From contig CACCQD010000004.1 of the NCBI GenBank assembly GCA_902547925.1, forward strand, positions 1 through 64,000: a stretch of DNA of 64,000 nt, given 5' to 3'. Positions 39,007 to 48,995 of this stretch are shown piece by piece. Under the pieces are notes generated by a model, which saw nothing but the letters and a program-made list of their open reading frames with translations, ran no database searches and was not told where the DNA came from. A program made the position numbers and the translations under genes. Position 1 is the first letter of the stretch, and each line of letters opens with the position of its first letter. This DNA is from an uncultured SAR116 cluster alpha proteobacterium (lineage in GTDB: Bacteria; Pseudomonadota; Alphaproteobacteria; Puniceispirillales; Puniceispirillaceae).

Positions 39007-40935
39007 GTGGCCACAAGCAGCCCGCGTGATCCTGCGCTCAGTGACGCATTTATGGGGGTTGCCATTTCGGCGAGTGGCGCGCGCTGGCAGGAAAGCCCGA
39101 AAGCCGTAACCGACATTGATCTTGACCGGTTTGCCGCCGGTCTTGCCCAGAATTTTGCCAATTTGCCACTGCCGATTGCCCGAATATTGGCGGCACGCGG
39201 CATCAGCGCCGAGGCATTGCCGACACATATCAACCCGAAATTGCGTGATCTGCTGCCTGACCCATCGCGGTTTCGCGATATGGACAGGGCGGCAGCGCGG
39301 CTGGCCGACTGCGTTGAGGCGGGTGAGCCGATTGGCGTTTTTGGCGATTATGATGTCGATGGGGCGGCGGCGGCGGCGCTGTTGGTGACGGTGATGCGCG
39401 AGCTTGGTGTTGCCGTTGATGTGCATATCCCGGATCGGTTTTTCGAAGGCTATGGCCCGAATGAGGCGGCGTTGATGGCGCTCCGGGAGCGTGGCGCCAA
39501 GCTGTTGGTGACGGTGGATTGCGGGATTACCGCGCATGCGCCGCTGGCCGCGGTGGCCGATACCGGCATGGATGTGATCGTCATCGACCATCATATCGCC
39601 GAGCCCGCATTGCCGCCGGCGCATAGCGTGATCAACCCGAACCGGCTGGATGAGACGGGAGAATATGGATCGCTCTGTGCCGCAGGGGTGTGTTTTATCA
39701 CGCTTGTCGGGCTGGTGCGGGAGCTGCGCACGCGGCAATTCTTTAACGATAAGCGCCCCGTGCCCGATCTGATGATGCGCCTTGATCTGGTGGCGCTGGC
39801 GACTGTGTGCGATGTGGTGCCGCTTGTCGGGCTGAACCGGGCGTTTGTGGCGCAGGGCCTGAAAATCATGGCGAAACGGCAGAATCCCGGTCTTGCCAGC
39901 CTTGCCGATGTGGCCGGAATGAAAACCGTGCCGAATGCCCATGCGCTCGGGTTTTTGCTGGGGCCGCGAATCAACGCAGGGGGACGCATTGGCGTGCCCG
40001 AGACTGGGGTGCGGCTGCTGGCAACGGACCGCGCGGATGAGGCGGTGGGGCTAGCCGCGCGGCTTGATCTCTATAATCAGGAACGACGCCAGATCGAGGA
40101 AGGCATCCGCCAACAGGCGATTGACCGCGCCGAAGCGATGATCGGTGATGGCGATATCGGCACGTCAGGGACGGATAAGTCAGGAAGGGGTAGGGCGGGC
40201 GCGGGTAGAGGGACAGATGTTCTGGTACTGGCCGACAGGAAGTGGCATGAGGGGGTGATTGGCATTGTTGCTGGCCGCCTGCGTGAGCGGTTTGGCAGGC
40301 CGGCCTGTGTGATTTCGCTTGCCAGTGATGGTGTTGGCAAGGGGTCTGGGCGGTCAATAGCCGGGTTTCGGCTTGGCAGCGCGATCATCGCGGCGCGTCA
40401 GGCGGGGATTTTGCTGGGGGGCGGCGGGCATGACATGGCCGCTGGCTTTTCGGTGGAGGAGAGCAAGATTGAGGCGTTGCAGGCGTTTCTGGCCGAACGG
40501 CTGGCGCAGGATCTGGCCGGAGAGGCCCCGCAGCTTGTGCGTGAAGTGAGCGCGGCGCTGAGCTGCGCCGGGGTACAACCGGAGATCGCGGATTGGCTGG
40601 AGACGCTGGGGCCATTTGGCAATGGCAACCCGGAGCCGCGCTTTGTTCTGCCCGATTGCCGGGTCACATTTGCCAAGCCGGTTGGCAGCGATGGCGCGCA
40701 TATTTCCTGTCGGATTGATGATGGTGGTGGGATGGCGCTGAACGCGATTGCCTTTCAGGCGGGCGGCGCACCGCTTGGCAAACTGTTGCTGGCGGCGGCT
40801 GATGATGGGCGCTATGTGCATGTTCTGGGGAAGCTCAGGCGCGATGGGTTTCGTGGTGGCAGGGCGATGCAGATCGAAATCGAGGACGCCGCGACACCGC
40901 CGCAGAGCGTTTTTGGCGCAGGCGGTGGCAGATAG
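39007..40935 (+). CDS. recJ: Single-stranded-DNA-specific exonuclease RecJ
   Basis: 5'-3' single-strand exonuclease in recombination and repair, 642 aa. It has the DHH family motifs VFGDYDVDGAAAAALL and VIVIDHHIA, the DHHA1 domain with LGGGGHDMAAGFSV, and a C-terminal OB fold. The start is the GTG at 39007, directly abutting the hom stop. ATG 39052 is an alternative. A short Gly/Ser/Arg-rich in-frame insertion (GTSGTDKSGRGRAGAGRG) near residue 385 looks like a repeat expansion. Confidence 0.95.
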   Translation: MATSSPRDPALSDAFMGVAISASGARWQESPKAVTDIDLDRFAAGLAQNFANLPLPIARILAARGISAEALPTHINPKLRDLLPDPSRFRDMDRAAARLADCVEAGEPIGVFGDYDVDGAAAAALLVTVMRELGVAVDVHIPDRFFEGYGPNEAALMALRERGAKLLVTVDCGITAHAPLAAVADTGMDVIVIDHHIAEPALPPAHSVINPNRLDETGEYGSLCAAGVCFITLVGLVRELRTRQFFNDKRPVPDLMMRLDLVALATVCDVVPLVGLNRAFVAQGLKIMAKRQNPGLASLADVAGMKTVPNAHALGFLLGPRINAGGRIGVPETGVRLLATDRADEAVGLAARLDLYNQERRQIEEGIRQQAIDRAEAMIGDGDIGTSGTDKSGRGRAGAGRGTDVLVLADRKWHEGVIGIVAGRLRERFGRPACVISLASDGVGKGSGRSIAGFRLGSAIIAARQAGILLGGGGHDMAAGFSVEESKIEALQAFLAERLAQDLAGEAPQLVREVSAALSCAGVQPEIADWLETLGPFGNGNPEPRFVLPDCRVTFAKPVGSDGAHISCRIDDGGGMALNAIAFQAGGAPLGKLLLAAADDGRYVHVLGKLRRDGFRGGRAMQIEIEDAATPPQSVFGAGGGR

Positions 40936-41015
40936 GTGAAAATTGCGTGAAAAGCGGCTTGATTTGCCCCACAGAATTGACTAAACACACGGTCACTATG
41001 TTCACTGGCCTTTAC

Positions 41016-41181
<166 letters not shown>

Positions 41182-41342
41182 TAATGGTGTGTATGTTGAT
41201 TTATAGAAAATTATACTTTGAAACACCTAATTAGAATACTGAATGTAAATAAAATTCTTGAACTATTTTCTGCTACTGTGGTCACAGAAACCTTCGACGA
41301 AACTCTATTTTGTCACCACGTTGGAGGGGAAGACATTTTGGG

Positions 41343-42191
41343 TTACTTAGTTGCTTTGACGTAGTGAAGTGCCGCGTTATATTTGATTTCGTGATTAACT
41401 CGTCTTTTTTTGCATAATTCTAACACTTTACTCTTTATAGCCGACATCTCTTTATCACTTAAGTTTGATCCGGAGTATAGTTTCGCTCTAGGACCGATAC
41501 TTAAAAGTATTTCAACGTCTTTTTCAGGGGTGTCCCGGGTAGAAATAGAAGACGAGACTGTGTCGATTTTGATTTCCCGAAATCCAGATAAATCCAAAAT
41601 TTCCCAAATATATTTTTTGTCACTAAAAGCAAATGCACCTGGCTCCCTTGTTGTTGGAGGCAAATTTTTATTCGTGTAACTTGTCACAATCTCAGAGCCC
41701 TCAATAAAAAACTCATTGCAATTCATATCTGCCCAACAAACAAAGTTCAGTGATCCTCCTGTTTTCATTGATAAATGTATATTCTTAAAAGCTTCTATCG
41801 GGTTCTCAAAAAACATCATGCCAAATCTAGAGATCACTTTGTCAAAACTTCCTACTTTGAATTTGTAGTTTTGTGCATCGCAGGTGTTGAATTCTAAATT
41901 TTCAATGTTTGAAAATTTATTTCTCGCAAAAGTTAATAATGTTTCCGATATGTCTGCGCCTTGAACATAACCGCTGCTTCCAACATACTGCGAAGCTCTA
42001 AAAGATGTTTCGCCGCCACCACATCCCACATCCAAAACGCAATCGTTTTGAACAATTTTTGACCTAAAAAAAAGTTCATCAGTTAAAACAGAGAAACGCT
42101 CATTCATTGCGTCATCAATTTTAACCCACTTGGGACCAGATTTCTCATTCCAGTACTCTGACTGTTCTATATTTTTTATTGTTTTTGACAT
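41343..42191 (-). CDS. Class I SAM-dependent methyltransferase
   Basis: 282 aa. The SAM-binding motif I VLDVGCGGGETS is at residues 52-63. The acidic motif II is in VQGADISETLL and motif III in FDKVISRFGMMFFENPIEAFKNIHLSMKTGGSLNFVCW, like UbiE/COQ5-type small-molecule methyltransferases. The substrate is unknown. It is the only gene of module M1. Its AT-rich codon use contrasts with the flanking core genes and supports horizontal acquisition. Confidence 0.85.
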   Translation of the reverse strand: MSKTIKNIEQSEYWNEKSGPKWVKIDDAMNERFSVLTDELFFRSKIVQNDCVLDVGCGGGETSFRASQYVGSSGYVQGADISETLLTFARNKFSNIENLEFNTCDAQNYKFKVGSFDKVISRFGMMFFENPIEAFKNIHLSMKTGGSLNFVCWADMNCNEFFIEGSEIVTSYTNKNLPPTTREPGAFAFSDKKYIWEILDLSGFREIKIDTVSSSISTRDTPEKDVEILLSIGPRAKLYSGSNLSDKEMSAIKSKVLELCKKRRVNHEIKYNAALHYVKATK

Positions 42192-42439
42192 AGGGTGAAG
42201 AATATTCCGCTGACACTTTTTTAGTAAGTTCCAAATATAAAATTATTTCCTCGGAGGGCGCCACAACATTAATGAAGGCGGTTTGCTGCAAAAAATGCAC
42301 GTGAAGTGATTTTTAAACCCGATTTTTAAACGATTTGTTTAGTGAGTTTAATTAATATTCTAAGGCGAATTTTAATGGATTAATGTTGCTTAAGTTTACG
42401 TGGCCCTCCACAGGGGGCTCCAACTTGTTATAGTTTGTT

Positions 42440-42573
42440 ATAGGTTTCTAGCTTCCAACGCCCACCAACAGTAACAAAAACACCCCGTAAACGCTGAGTT
42501 TTTACCTCCAGAAACCGCCAAATATCCCTCTTTCACGGCGCCAATAGGGGTTAGAATCCCCTACGTGATGCTA
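42440..42573. repeat. Module right end with att-like tRNA-Glu 3' copy, copy A (degenerate)
   Basis: TAGGTTTCTAG..CCAACG..GTTTTTACCTCCAGAAACCGCCAAATAT is followed by TTTCACGGCGCCAATAGGGGTTAGAATCCCCTACGTGATGC. The tRNA part has several mismatches to the true tRNA. It is related to 45815-45993 and 52054-52240. Confidence 0.8.
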
Positions 42574-42645
42574 GCCTACAAAGCAGGCACAGTCTTAAAA
42601 ACAAGCCCTCCACCCTCACGGACCGGAGGTTTTTTTTATTTTCTG
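42571..42645 (+). repeat. Module left end, copy B, with terminator
   Basis: GCTAGCCTACAAAGCAGGCACAG...CCTCACGGACCGGAGG followed by T8 parallels copy A. The hairpin is CCTCC (42607-42611) / GGAGG (42625-42629). Bases in both arms differ from copy A, yet pairing is kept. Confidence 0.75.
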
Positions 42646-42831
42646 AACTTTGCCCCGCTTCCAATTGGCCAAACAAACTTGATTAATAACAGTTTTTAGT
42701 ATTCCGTTATTGCATGCAGGAAGAGCCTCTTAAGCACTTGGTTTAAAAGTTGTTGTGCTAATTTTTGAATATCAAATTTGGGTTTACTTTTCCTAACGGC
42801 TAAGCGCTAACAAAACTAGGCAGAACATTAA

Positions 42832-44703
42832 GTGAAGCTACAAAACTCGACCGAAACATTGCACGTCTTATCTACAGCAGCAGGGATAATTTTATTCTGC
42901 TATATGGCTTTTGCGACTGTTTTTGGTCCTTATAAAACTACGTTTGTCCATCTGGCTTTGTTCGCATTACTTTCTTTCATTATCCTGTTTTTGGATAGTA
43001 TGGCTTTGCGCCAAAATAGCAGGAAAAAGGTCTCTTATGACCTTGTCCTTTTATTAGCTTCGGCAATTCCTTTGATCTACTTCATATTAGATTTTGAAAG
43101 GTTGATTAATCTATGGGGCTCAACATACCTATCATACTTAGATTTGTTTTTAGGGAGTGTTTTTGTGCTCGTCTGTATTGAGGCCTCAAGGCGTCAATCA
43201 TATATGCTCGGCGGTTTAGCTGTTTTGGCTTGCCTTTACATGCTCTTTGGCAATTTTTTGCCGGGTGTTTTTAGTCATGCCGGCATGGATTTTGGCCGTT
43301 TCATTTACACAGTTGTTTACACTAGTGAGGGTCTTTTTGGCACTGGCCTTAAAGTGGCAGCAACATACCTATTCATGTTCATGGTTCTTGGGAGTGTCCT
43401 CAGGGTAAGTAAAACAGGCGATTTCATGATTGATTTAGCTAATAGCGTTTTGGGAGCACGGACTGGTGGCGCGGCCAAGGGAGCGATGGCAGCGAGTGCG
43501 GGCCTTGGAACCATAGTTGGAAGTTCGATTGGTAATGTGGTTGCGACCGGCACATTTACAATACCGCTTATGAAAAGCACGGGATTCCAACCCCACGTGG
43601 CAGCCGCAGTGGAAACGAATACCTCAGAGGGTGCCCAACTTGTACCACCAATATTAGGCGCATCCGCGTTTATCATGGCTCAGGTAACGGGTATTTCTTA
43701 TGAAATTATTGTGTTGGCAGCAATCATTCCAGCCGCGTTGTACTACATATCTCTTTATTCTGTTGTTCATATTGAAGCTCTGCGTCACGGGATAAAAGGG
43801 CTGCCAGAGGATAAAATTCCCTCTTTTAAGGAAAAATTTGCTGCCGGTTGGCATCTCCTGATCGCTCCGATTGCGCTTTTTTGCCTTTTGCTGATTGGGT
43901 CTTACACTGTGACCTTTGCGAGCTTAGCAGCTATTTTTATTGCCGTAGCCTGTGGATTGGCGAGAAAGAGCACCAAATTTGGTTTTAAAAAATTGATTAA
44001 ATTTGCCAGCGAAGGCCTGAGTCAGTCGGCCCAAATCACAGCATTAGTAATTTCAATTGGGCTGATTCAAGCCTCTATAGTCGCCACCGGACTTGGGCCA
44101 AGGTTGACAGACATAATTCTTGGATTAAGCGACGGTTCATTATTGATGACAGCGGGTCTGACGGTCGTTGCGGCTACAGTCCTTGGAATGGGGATGCCTA
44201 CTCCCATAACATATTTGCTTCTTGCAATGTTTGCCGCACCCGCTCTGGTTGAATGTGGAGCGAGTGTTTTAGCCGCCCATCTTTTCTTGTTCTATTTTGC
44301 GATCAAGTCAGGCTCTACACCTCCTGTTGCACTGGTTGCAGTCGTAGCTGCCAGCATTGCAGAGGCTCATTGGTTTCGCACAGCTATCACAGCGTTCACA
44401 CATTCATTGCCCGGCTTTGCAGTTGCTTTCATGTTTCTTTATGAACCGGGGCTTCTTTTTGAGGGCGATTACTCTGTCATATTTTTCGTGTTCGTGAAGG
44501 CCGTTATCGCAGTGATTGCGATAACCTATGCTATCCAAGGTTGGTGTGGTGGATGGGTTTCATGGTTTTCTCGAGCAGTGCTCGCTTCAGCGGGATTGGC
44601 TATTTTTAACGAAAATTTGTACGCAAACTCATTTGGTATAGCCGCCATCGTAAGTATTTTTTTATTCCAATATTTGCAAAACTCGGCAAACATTAAGCGT
44701 TAG
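42832..44703 (+). CDS. TRAP transporter permease, fused 4TM/12TM (TAXI type)
   Basis: 623 aa, hydrophobic throughout, with both the small (DctQ-like) and large (DctM-like) membrane parts in one chain, as in TAXI systems. Family-like stretches are GAMAASAGLGTIVGSSIGNVVATGTFTIPLMKSTGFQPHVAAAVETNTSEGAQLVPPILGASAFIMAQ and LGMGMPTPITYLLLAMFAAPALVECG. It starts at GTG 42832. It works with the periplasmic receptor 22 bp downstream to import an organic anion with Na+ or H+. Confidence 0.92.
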   Translation: MKLQNSTETLHVLSTAAGIILFCYMAFATVFGPYKTTFVHLALFALLSFIILFLDSMALRQNSRKKVSYDLVLLLASAIPLIYFILDFERLINLWGSTYLSYLDLFLGSVFVLVCIEASRRQSYMLGGLAVLACLYMLFGNFLPGVFSHAGMDFGRFIYTVVYTSEGLFGTGLKVAATYLFMFMVLGSVLRVSKTGDFMIDLANSVLGARTGGAAKGAMAASAGLGTIVGSSIGNVVATGTFTIPLMKSTGFQPHVAAAVETNTSEGAQLVPPILGASAFIMAQVTGISYEIIVLAAIIPAALYYISLYSVVHIEALRHGIKGLPEDKIPSFKEKFAAGWHLLIAPIALFCLLLIGSYTVTFASLAAIFIAVACGLARKSTKFGFKKLIKFASEGLSQSAQITALVISIGLIQASIVATGLGPRLTDIILGLSDGSLLMTAGLTVVAATVLGMGMPTPITYLLLAMFAAPALVECGASVLAAHLFLFYFAIKSGSTPPVALVAVVAASIAEAHWFRTAITAFTHSLPGFAVAFMFLYEPGLLFEGDYSVIFFVFVKAVIAVIAITYAIQGWCGGWVSWFSRAVLASAGLAIFNENLYANSFGIAAIVSIFLFQYLQNSANIKR

Positions 44704-44724
44704 GAACACAAAGTGGAGGAGATA

Positions 44725-45684
44725 ATGAGAAAGATAAATGCATTTATCACGGTGGCAGCTTTCCTGTTCGGAGCTAGTCATGCGCTTGCGGCAGACCAAG
44801 TGTCTATAGGAGCCAGTGGATCAGGCTCTGGTCCCTACTTAAATGCTGGTTTGATGGCAGAGGCAGCCAACAAGGCGCAAAAAGATTATAAATTTTCAGT
44901 TCAAACGACTGGTGGATATAAAGATAATCTTGGTTTGGTGCTCACAGATAAGGTTGATATTGCTCTTAACACGCTAATTGGCATTTATGATGCCTACAAT
45001 CAAAACGGTAGTTATGGCACTTCACCTATGAAGGATGATTTTAAGCGTTTGCGCTACCTCTTCACGTTTGGTGCAGTGCCTCAAAATATCTTTGTTCGCG
45101 CAGATAGCGGAATTGGCTCTTTACAGGAAATAAAGGGACAGTCTTTCAATATAAACAAGCCTTCAAGTTTTACTCACGGTATGAATTTGAAAATGCTTGA
45201 AGCGGCAAATATATCTACGGATTCTTTCAAAGTTGGCACCGTGAGCACGGGTCAAGTATTCGAACAAGTGCAAAACAAGGTTTTTGTCGGTGGAGCTCAC
45301 GTTTATCAGTTAGGGCTTGGAAATGCTCAAAAATTATCTAGTACGGTTGAGATAAAATATCTTGATGTTCCTCAAGATGTGATTGATCGAATGAATGTGG
45401 GTTACAATGGACTTTTGGTTCCATATGTGATTCCAGCCAATACCTACAAGGGGCAGAAAAACTCTGTGAATACCTTTGGGCTTGCTCAGGTAATGTTCAC
45501 CGATGACAGCGCTGATGAGGATCTAATTTACGAATTTACCAAGTCATTTTGGTCGAATATCGAAAATTTGCAGTCTAAGAATACCAGCTTTGCTGGTATG
45601 AGTGCTAAGCTTGGTGCCAAAAATTATGAAATTCCTATGCACCCAGGCGCATTACGATATTTCAAAGAAATTGGTGCCATGTAA
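44725..45684 (+). CDS. TAXI-family TRAP transporter solute-binding protein
   Basis: 319 aa from ATG 44725, with GGAGG just upstream. The signal peptide is MRKINAFITVAAFLFGASHALAA. The mature part has a TAXI-like glycine-rich start (VSIGASGSGSGPYLNAGLMAEAANK), a central LQEIKGQSFNINKPSSFTHG and a terminal region ending HPGALRYFKEIGAM. It is the periplasmic receptor for the adjacent permease. The ligand cannot be told from sequence. Confidence 0.9.
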   Translation: MRKINAFITVAAFLFGASHALAADQVSIGASGSGSGPYLNAGLMAEAANKAQKDYKFSVQTTGGYKDNLGLVLTDKVDIALNTLIGIYDAYNQNGSYGTSPMKDDFKRLRYLFTFGAVPQNIFVRADSGIGSLQEIKGQSFNINKPSSFTHGMNLKMLEAANISTDSFKVGTVSTGQVFEQVQNKVFVGGAHVYQLGLGNAQKLSSTVEIKYLDVPQDVIDRMNVGYNGLLVPYVIPANTYKGQKNSVNTFGLAQVMFTDDSADEDLIYEFTKSFWSNIENLQSKNTSFAGMSAKLGAKNYEIPMHPGALRYFKEIGAM

Positions 45685-45814
45685 AAACAGTAACGTTGTT
45701 CGGAGTTTTGTTACGTTTTCAGCGACAAAAAAGTGACCACAGGAAATGAAGTCTTCTGTGGTCAATAATATTAATAAAAATCAATAATTGACGTATTTGG
45801 CATGCTAAACAATG

Positions 45815-45996
<182 letters not shown>

Positions 45997-46237
45997 TTTA
46001 TCAATAAAAATAATAGGTTAAGGACAAGTGTCCACGTTTTGTCCACACTTAGGCGGGAACACCCAAAACCGCAAGTCGATTGGACAATCTTTGCGCCCGA
46101 TTCGGGGTCTGTTTTGCCCAACGCGAACGCAAGATTTCCTTGCTACGGACCAACGAAATAGATGAATTAAAATGCGCTGAGTCAGTTCTTGTAGCCCATC
46201 GCTTCCCAACTCTCATCAGCATTGCTACACTTCAGCC

Positions 46238-48175
46238 ATGTACAGTGCCGCACTAGCATCACTGGTTGGACTGATGCTGTCGATTACTCTGCAATCGGCA
46301 AACGCATTAAATCTGAGTTGTAAGCGAACTTCAGGGATGCATGACGGCTTTTCAACTAGAAGTGTTTTTGAGTCCTGGTTTCCAAAACGGGTGAACCCGA
46401 CCGCAGACGAGCAAATTCCAACCAGCAAAGATACTCAAGTTAGTTTTCAGATTAATGGTGCAAAATATACTCTAACGCCATCCAAAGTGATGACTGGCTC
46501 CTTGCCAGAAAAAGCAGGTTACAAGTCAGTCACTGGCGTTAGGTACAAATGTAATGCCACGTCTAATGAGGTCAAGATTGCATTCGGCCAACCTGGTAAA
46601 AAGGCTAATACCAAGAGCTTGACCACCACTGCCTCCACAAGCGCAAAGACACCTCAATCGAAGAGTTTGGTGAGGTGGCAGAGAAAAACGGATAGCTATG
46701 TGTGCAAATTTGCTCCGAAGTTTAATAATGCTTTGAGAGAAGCCAAACGTCGTGGCCTGAACTGTGCTGTTGACGAGAGTGGCTCAACCCAAGCAACGGT
46801 CGCCGGCTTGACACTTACCCAGGTGCCTGTTTCTCAACACAGTAATCCTTCGATATGTAATTTTGCTACCTATCGTGCCGGCTTAAAAACAGTATGGACA
46901 ACATCCAAAGACAAGCAAGTATATGTCCAAGAGGCAAAACGACGTTCCCTGAAGTGTGGTGTTGACAGCAGTGGCTCAACCCAAGTTGCCACGGCCACCT
47001 CCAAACCAGCTATATCCTCCGCCGAACTTGACGCCGAACGTCGAAAGCGGCTCCAAGCTGAAGCTGAGTTAGCCGCCCTAAAAGCCCAAAAGCAGGAGCA
47101 GCAAAAAACAATCTCCAGCGACACTAAAGCTCCACTGCTAACAATTGACAGTGCTGTCACGGAGGGTAAGCAAGGCATCATTCTGGGCAGGGCCACAGAC
47201 AATATTGGAATTGCAGAAGTAACCATCGATGGACAGCTGGTTGCGTTCGATGTCTCAGGCAACTTCCAATTCAACACCTTCGTTCCTGCAACAGGTAAAG
47301 AAGTGTTGGTTGAAATTAGCGACTTGGCTGGCTTATCCAATTCAAAGGTAGTTTCTCTGTCTCGTTCTGATGGAGTGCAACCTGCAACCTTGTCATTTGC
47401 CAGCTTGAATCCAATGGGACGTAAAGTGGCTAGCAACGATACCGCAGTGGCTTTGATTGTTGGTGTTGATGCGTACGAAAACACTCCGGCCAGAGCCATT
47501 TATGCGGATAGTGATGCTAGGGTATTTGCTGATTACGCATCAGAGAAACTGGGCGTCCCTGAAAATCGCATTAACATTCTGGTAAATGATGGTGCTGGCG
47601 AGAGGGAAATGCTTTTGTCGGTGAAATCGTGGTTATCCCGTGCCGTCAAACAGAACCAGTCCGACGTCTACGTGTTCTTCGCCGGTCACGGTCTGGCCAG
47701 TGATGATGGTGAACAGATGTACCTGCTACCCTATGACGGTGCCCCTGAGTTGTTAGATGATACCGCAATTGCCAGGGAACGCCTTTTCACTGACATCGCT
47801 TCCGCCAACCCCCGTAGTGTAACGGTATTCCTCGACACCTGCTATTCCGGCATAACCAGAGGCACTGATATGCTAATAGCTAGTCGTCCTATCGCTATCA
47901 AAGCACTCAAGCAATCAGTACCTGACAATTTCACAGTTATGACAGCAGCAGCTGGTGACCAGACAGCTAAACCACTGGAAGAAGCCAAGCATGGAATGTT
48001 CAGCTATTTCCTGATGAAGGGGATGGAAGGGGAAGCAGACGCTAATCAGGACAGCAAGATTACCGCTGGTGAATTGCACAGTTATGTTCAGACAAACGTA
48101 ATCCAGCAGTCCAGTGGCAACCAGACTCCGGAGTTACAAGGTGATGCCAATAGAGTGCTGGTGAGGTTCCAGTAA
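46238..48175 (+). CDS. Exported caspase-family (peptidase C14-like) protein with Ig-like and duplicated Cys repeats
   Basis: 645 aa. The signal peptide ends near residue 24 (QSANA). Two related Cys-containing repeats follow (about 150-190, CKFAPKF..EAKRRGLNCAVDESGSTQ; about 205-250, CNFATYR..EAKRRSLKCGVDSSGSTQ), then a charged coiled coil (about 262-290) and an Ig-like domain (about 297-376, APLLTIDSAV..DNIGIAEVTIDGQ). The caspase domain starts at about 404. The catalytic dyad is His484 in FFAGHG and Cys535 in FLDTCYSG. An EF-hand-like loop, DANQDSKITAGE, spans 601-612. Both catalytic residues are present, so a protease with basic-residue preference is plausible. Export suggests a periplasmic or surface role. 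There is no partner gene in the module. Confidence 0.88.
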   Translation: MYSAALASLVGLMLSITLQSANALNLSCKRTSGMHDGFSTRSVFESWFPKRVNPTADEQIPTSKDTQVSFQINGAKYTLTPSKVMTGSLPEKAGYKSVTGVRYKCNATSNEVKIAFGQPGKKANTKSLTTTASTSAKTPQSKSLVRWQRKTDSYVCKFAPKFNNALREAKRRGLNCAVDESGSTQATVAGLTLTQVPVSQHSNPSICNFATYRAGLKTVWTTSKDKQVYVQEAKRRSLKCGVDSSGSTQVATATSKPAISSAELDAERRKRLQAEAELAALKAQKQEQQKTISSDTKAPLLTIDSAVTEGKQGIILGRATDNIGIAEVTIDGQLVAFDVSGNFQFNTFVPATGKEVLVEISDLAGLSNSKVVSLSRSDGVQPATLSFASLNPMGRKVASNDTAVALIVGVDAYENTPARAIYADSDARVFADYASEKLGVPENRINILVNDGAGEREMLLSVKSWLSRAVKQNQSDVYVFFAGHGLASDDGEQMYLLPYDGAPELLDDTAIARERLFTDIASANPRSVTVFLDTCYSGITRGTDMLIASRPIAIKALKQSVPDNFTVMTAAAGDQTAKPLEEAKHGMFSYFLMKGMEGEADANQDSKITAGELHSYVQTNVIQQSSGNQTPELQGDANRVLVRFQ

Positions 48176-48235
48176 GCCCGACGGATGTCAAAAAGAAAAA
48201 CGTGATTGATTAAGCGCGTACAGTTCGGGTCGTTC

Positions 48236-48265
48236 TGAGACAGACTGAGACAAACTGAGACAAAA
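48236..48265. repeat. Three tandem copies of TGAGACARAM
   Basis: TGAGACAGAC, TGAGACAAAC and TGAGACAAAA lie in direct tandem just after the caspase gene and before the module junction. Confidence 0.75.
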
Positions 48266-48313
48266 AAGTAGACATCTTCATAATAAACTATTGATTTAAA
48301 TATATAATATGGT

Positions 48314-48420
48314 CCTACGGGATGCCAGTCTACAACATAAAGCTAGCCTCAGAAACAAGCCTTCGGCCTTCACGGACTTGGGGCTGTTTTTTTGTGTATG
48401 TTATAGCTTTCTTATGGTTT
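48314..48420 (+). repeat. Short tRNA-tail copy plus module left end, copy C
   Basis: CCTACGGGATGCCAG (tRNA tail) continues as TCTACAACATAAAGCTAGCCTCAGAAACAAGCCTTCGGCCTTCACGGACTTGGGGCTG followed by T7 and GTGTATGTTATAG. It is closely collinear with 41082-41175 downstream of the real tRNA-Glu. The hairpin is weaker than in copies A and B. Confidence 0.82.
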
Positions 48421-48695
48421 TTCAGATGTTACGTTTCAAATTACTTTAGTCGTTTGTTTTAGTAAGGCGAGTTTACAATGTAGTTTTTGTTGAAAACTAT
48501 CGGTTTAGACAAATTCCCAGAAATGCTCGTTTTTGCAACTCTGTTTGGTATTTTTGTTTGAAGCGGTGGCTCTAACATCTACGCATTTTTCAGACAGCAT
48601 TGCGTCGTTCAGGCTCTAAAACGCTCTCTACTCATGTCGCATGTACTCTTAATTCGAATGAGATCATCCTCTGATAAAAATAATTAACACATTTT

Positions 48696-48738
48696 TATAT
48701 TGCAAATGATAATTAGTATCATTATCATTTGCAATATA
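48696..48738. promoter_or_regulatory. 18-bp perfect palindrome with overlapping Fur/Zur-type boxes
   Basis: TATATTGCAAATGATAAT - TAGTATC - ATTATCATTTGCAATATA. The arms are perfectly complementary. The centre GATAATTAGTATCATTATC matches the classic 19-bp Fur box at 16 positions and contains the 7-1-7 type TGATAATTAGTATCA. It lies about 258 bp before the IsdG-like gene. There is no T run, so it is not a terminator. The identity of the regulator is inferred. Confidence 0.6.
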
Positions 48739-48849
48739 GGTTTTAGTTAAGTTGTGAAACCAAACACTCTTGGACCGCCCTTGGGTATTTTAGCTTTCGT
48801 AACTCTTTGAAAGTTAGATTTTTGAATCGTGCCAATGGGTGGTGTTGGG

Positions 48850-48887
48850 CGGGGTCAGTATTTGCGTTCCCTTGTTAGCTGACCCCG
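48850..48887. repeat. Inverted repeat CGGGGTCAG / CTGACCCCG
   Basis: Perfect 9-bp arms flank a 20-nt loop. GGGGTCAG..CTGACCCC hairpins resemble ends of REP-type or IS200-like elements, but no transposase is nearby. It lies between the Fur-like site and the next gene, so it could also be a leader hairpin. Confidence 0.5.
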
Positions 48888-48995
48888 TTCAAAAATAGCA
48901 GTTTTATTAAAGAAGAAGGAAAATCTTAAATTTTATTTTTTGGTGCTGAGACGGTTGCATCACCAAAATTCGACCAGATCAATTTGGGGGAGCTT

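Noticed and set aside
42526-42573. Additional tRNA-Glu gene at 42526 (also at 45946 and 52195)
   Set aside because: Only the 3' half of the tRNA is present at each place; no matching acceptor 5' strand or D arm precedes it. They are attachment-site copies.
46018-46209. 63-codon minus-strand ORF at the start of module M3
   Set aside because: No recognisable domain or start signal. It overlaps only repeat-like TGTCCAC sequence. I considered an integrase C-terminus but saw none of the catalytic Arg/His/Tyr motifs.
46238-48175. Caspase as a CRISPR-linked or cytoplasmic abortive-infection protease
   Set aside because: It has a signal peptide, there is no CRISPR array or effector gene nearby, and no typical defence partner is in the module.
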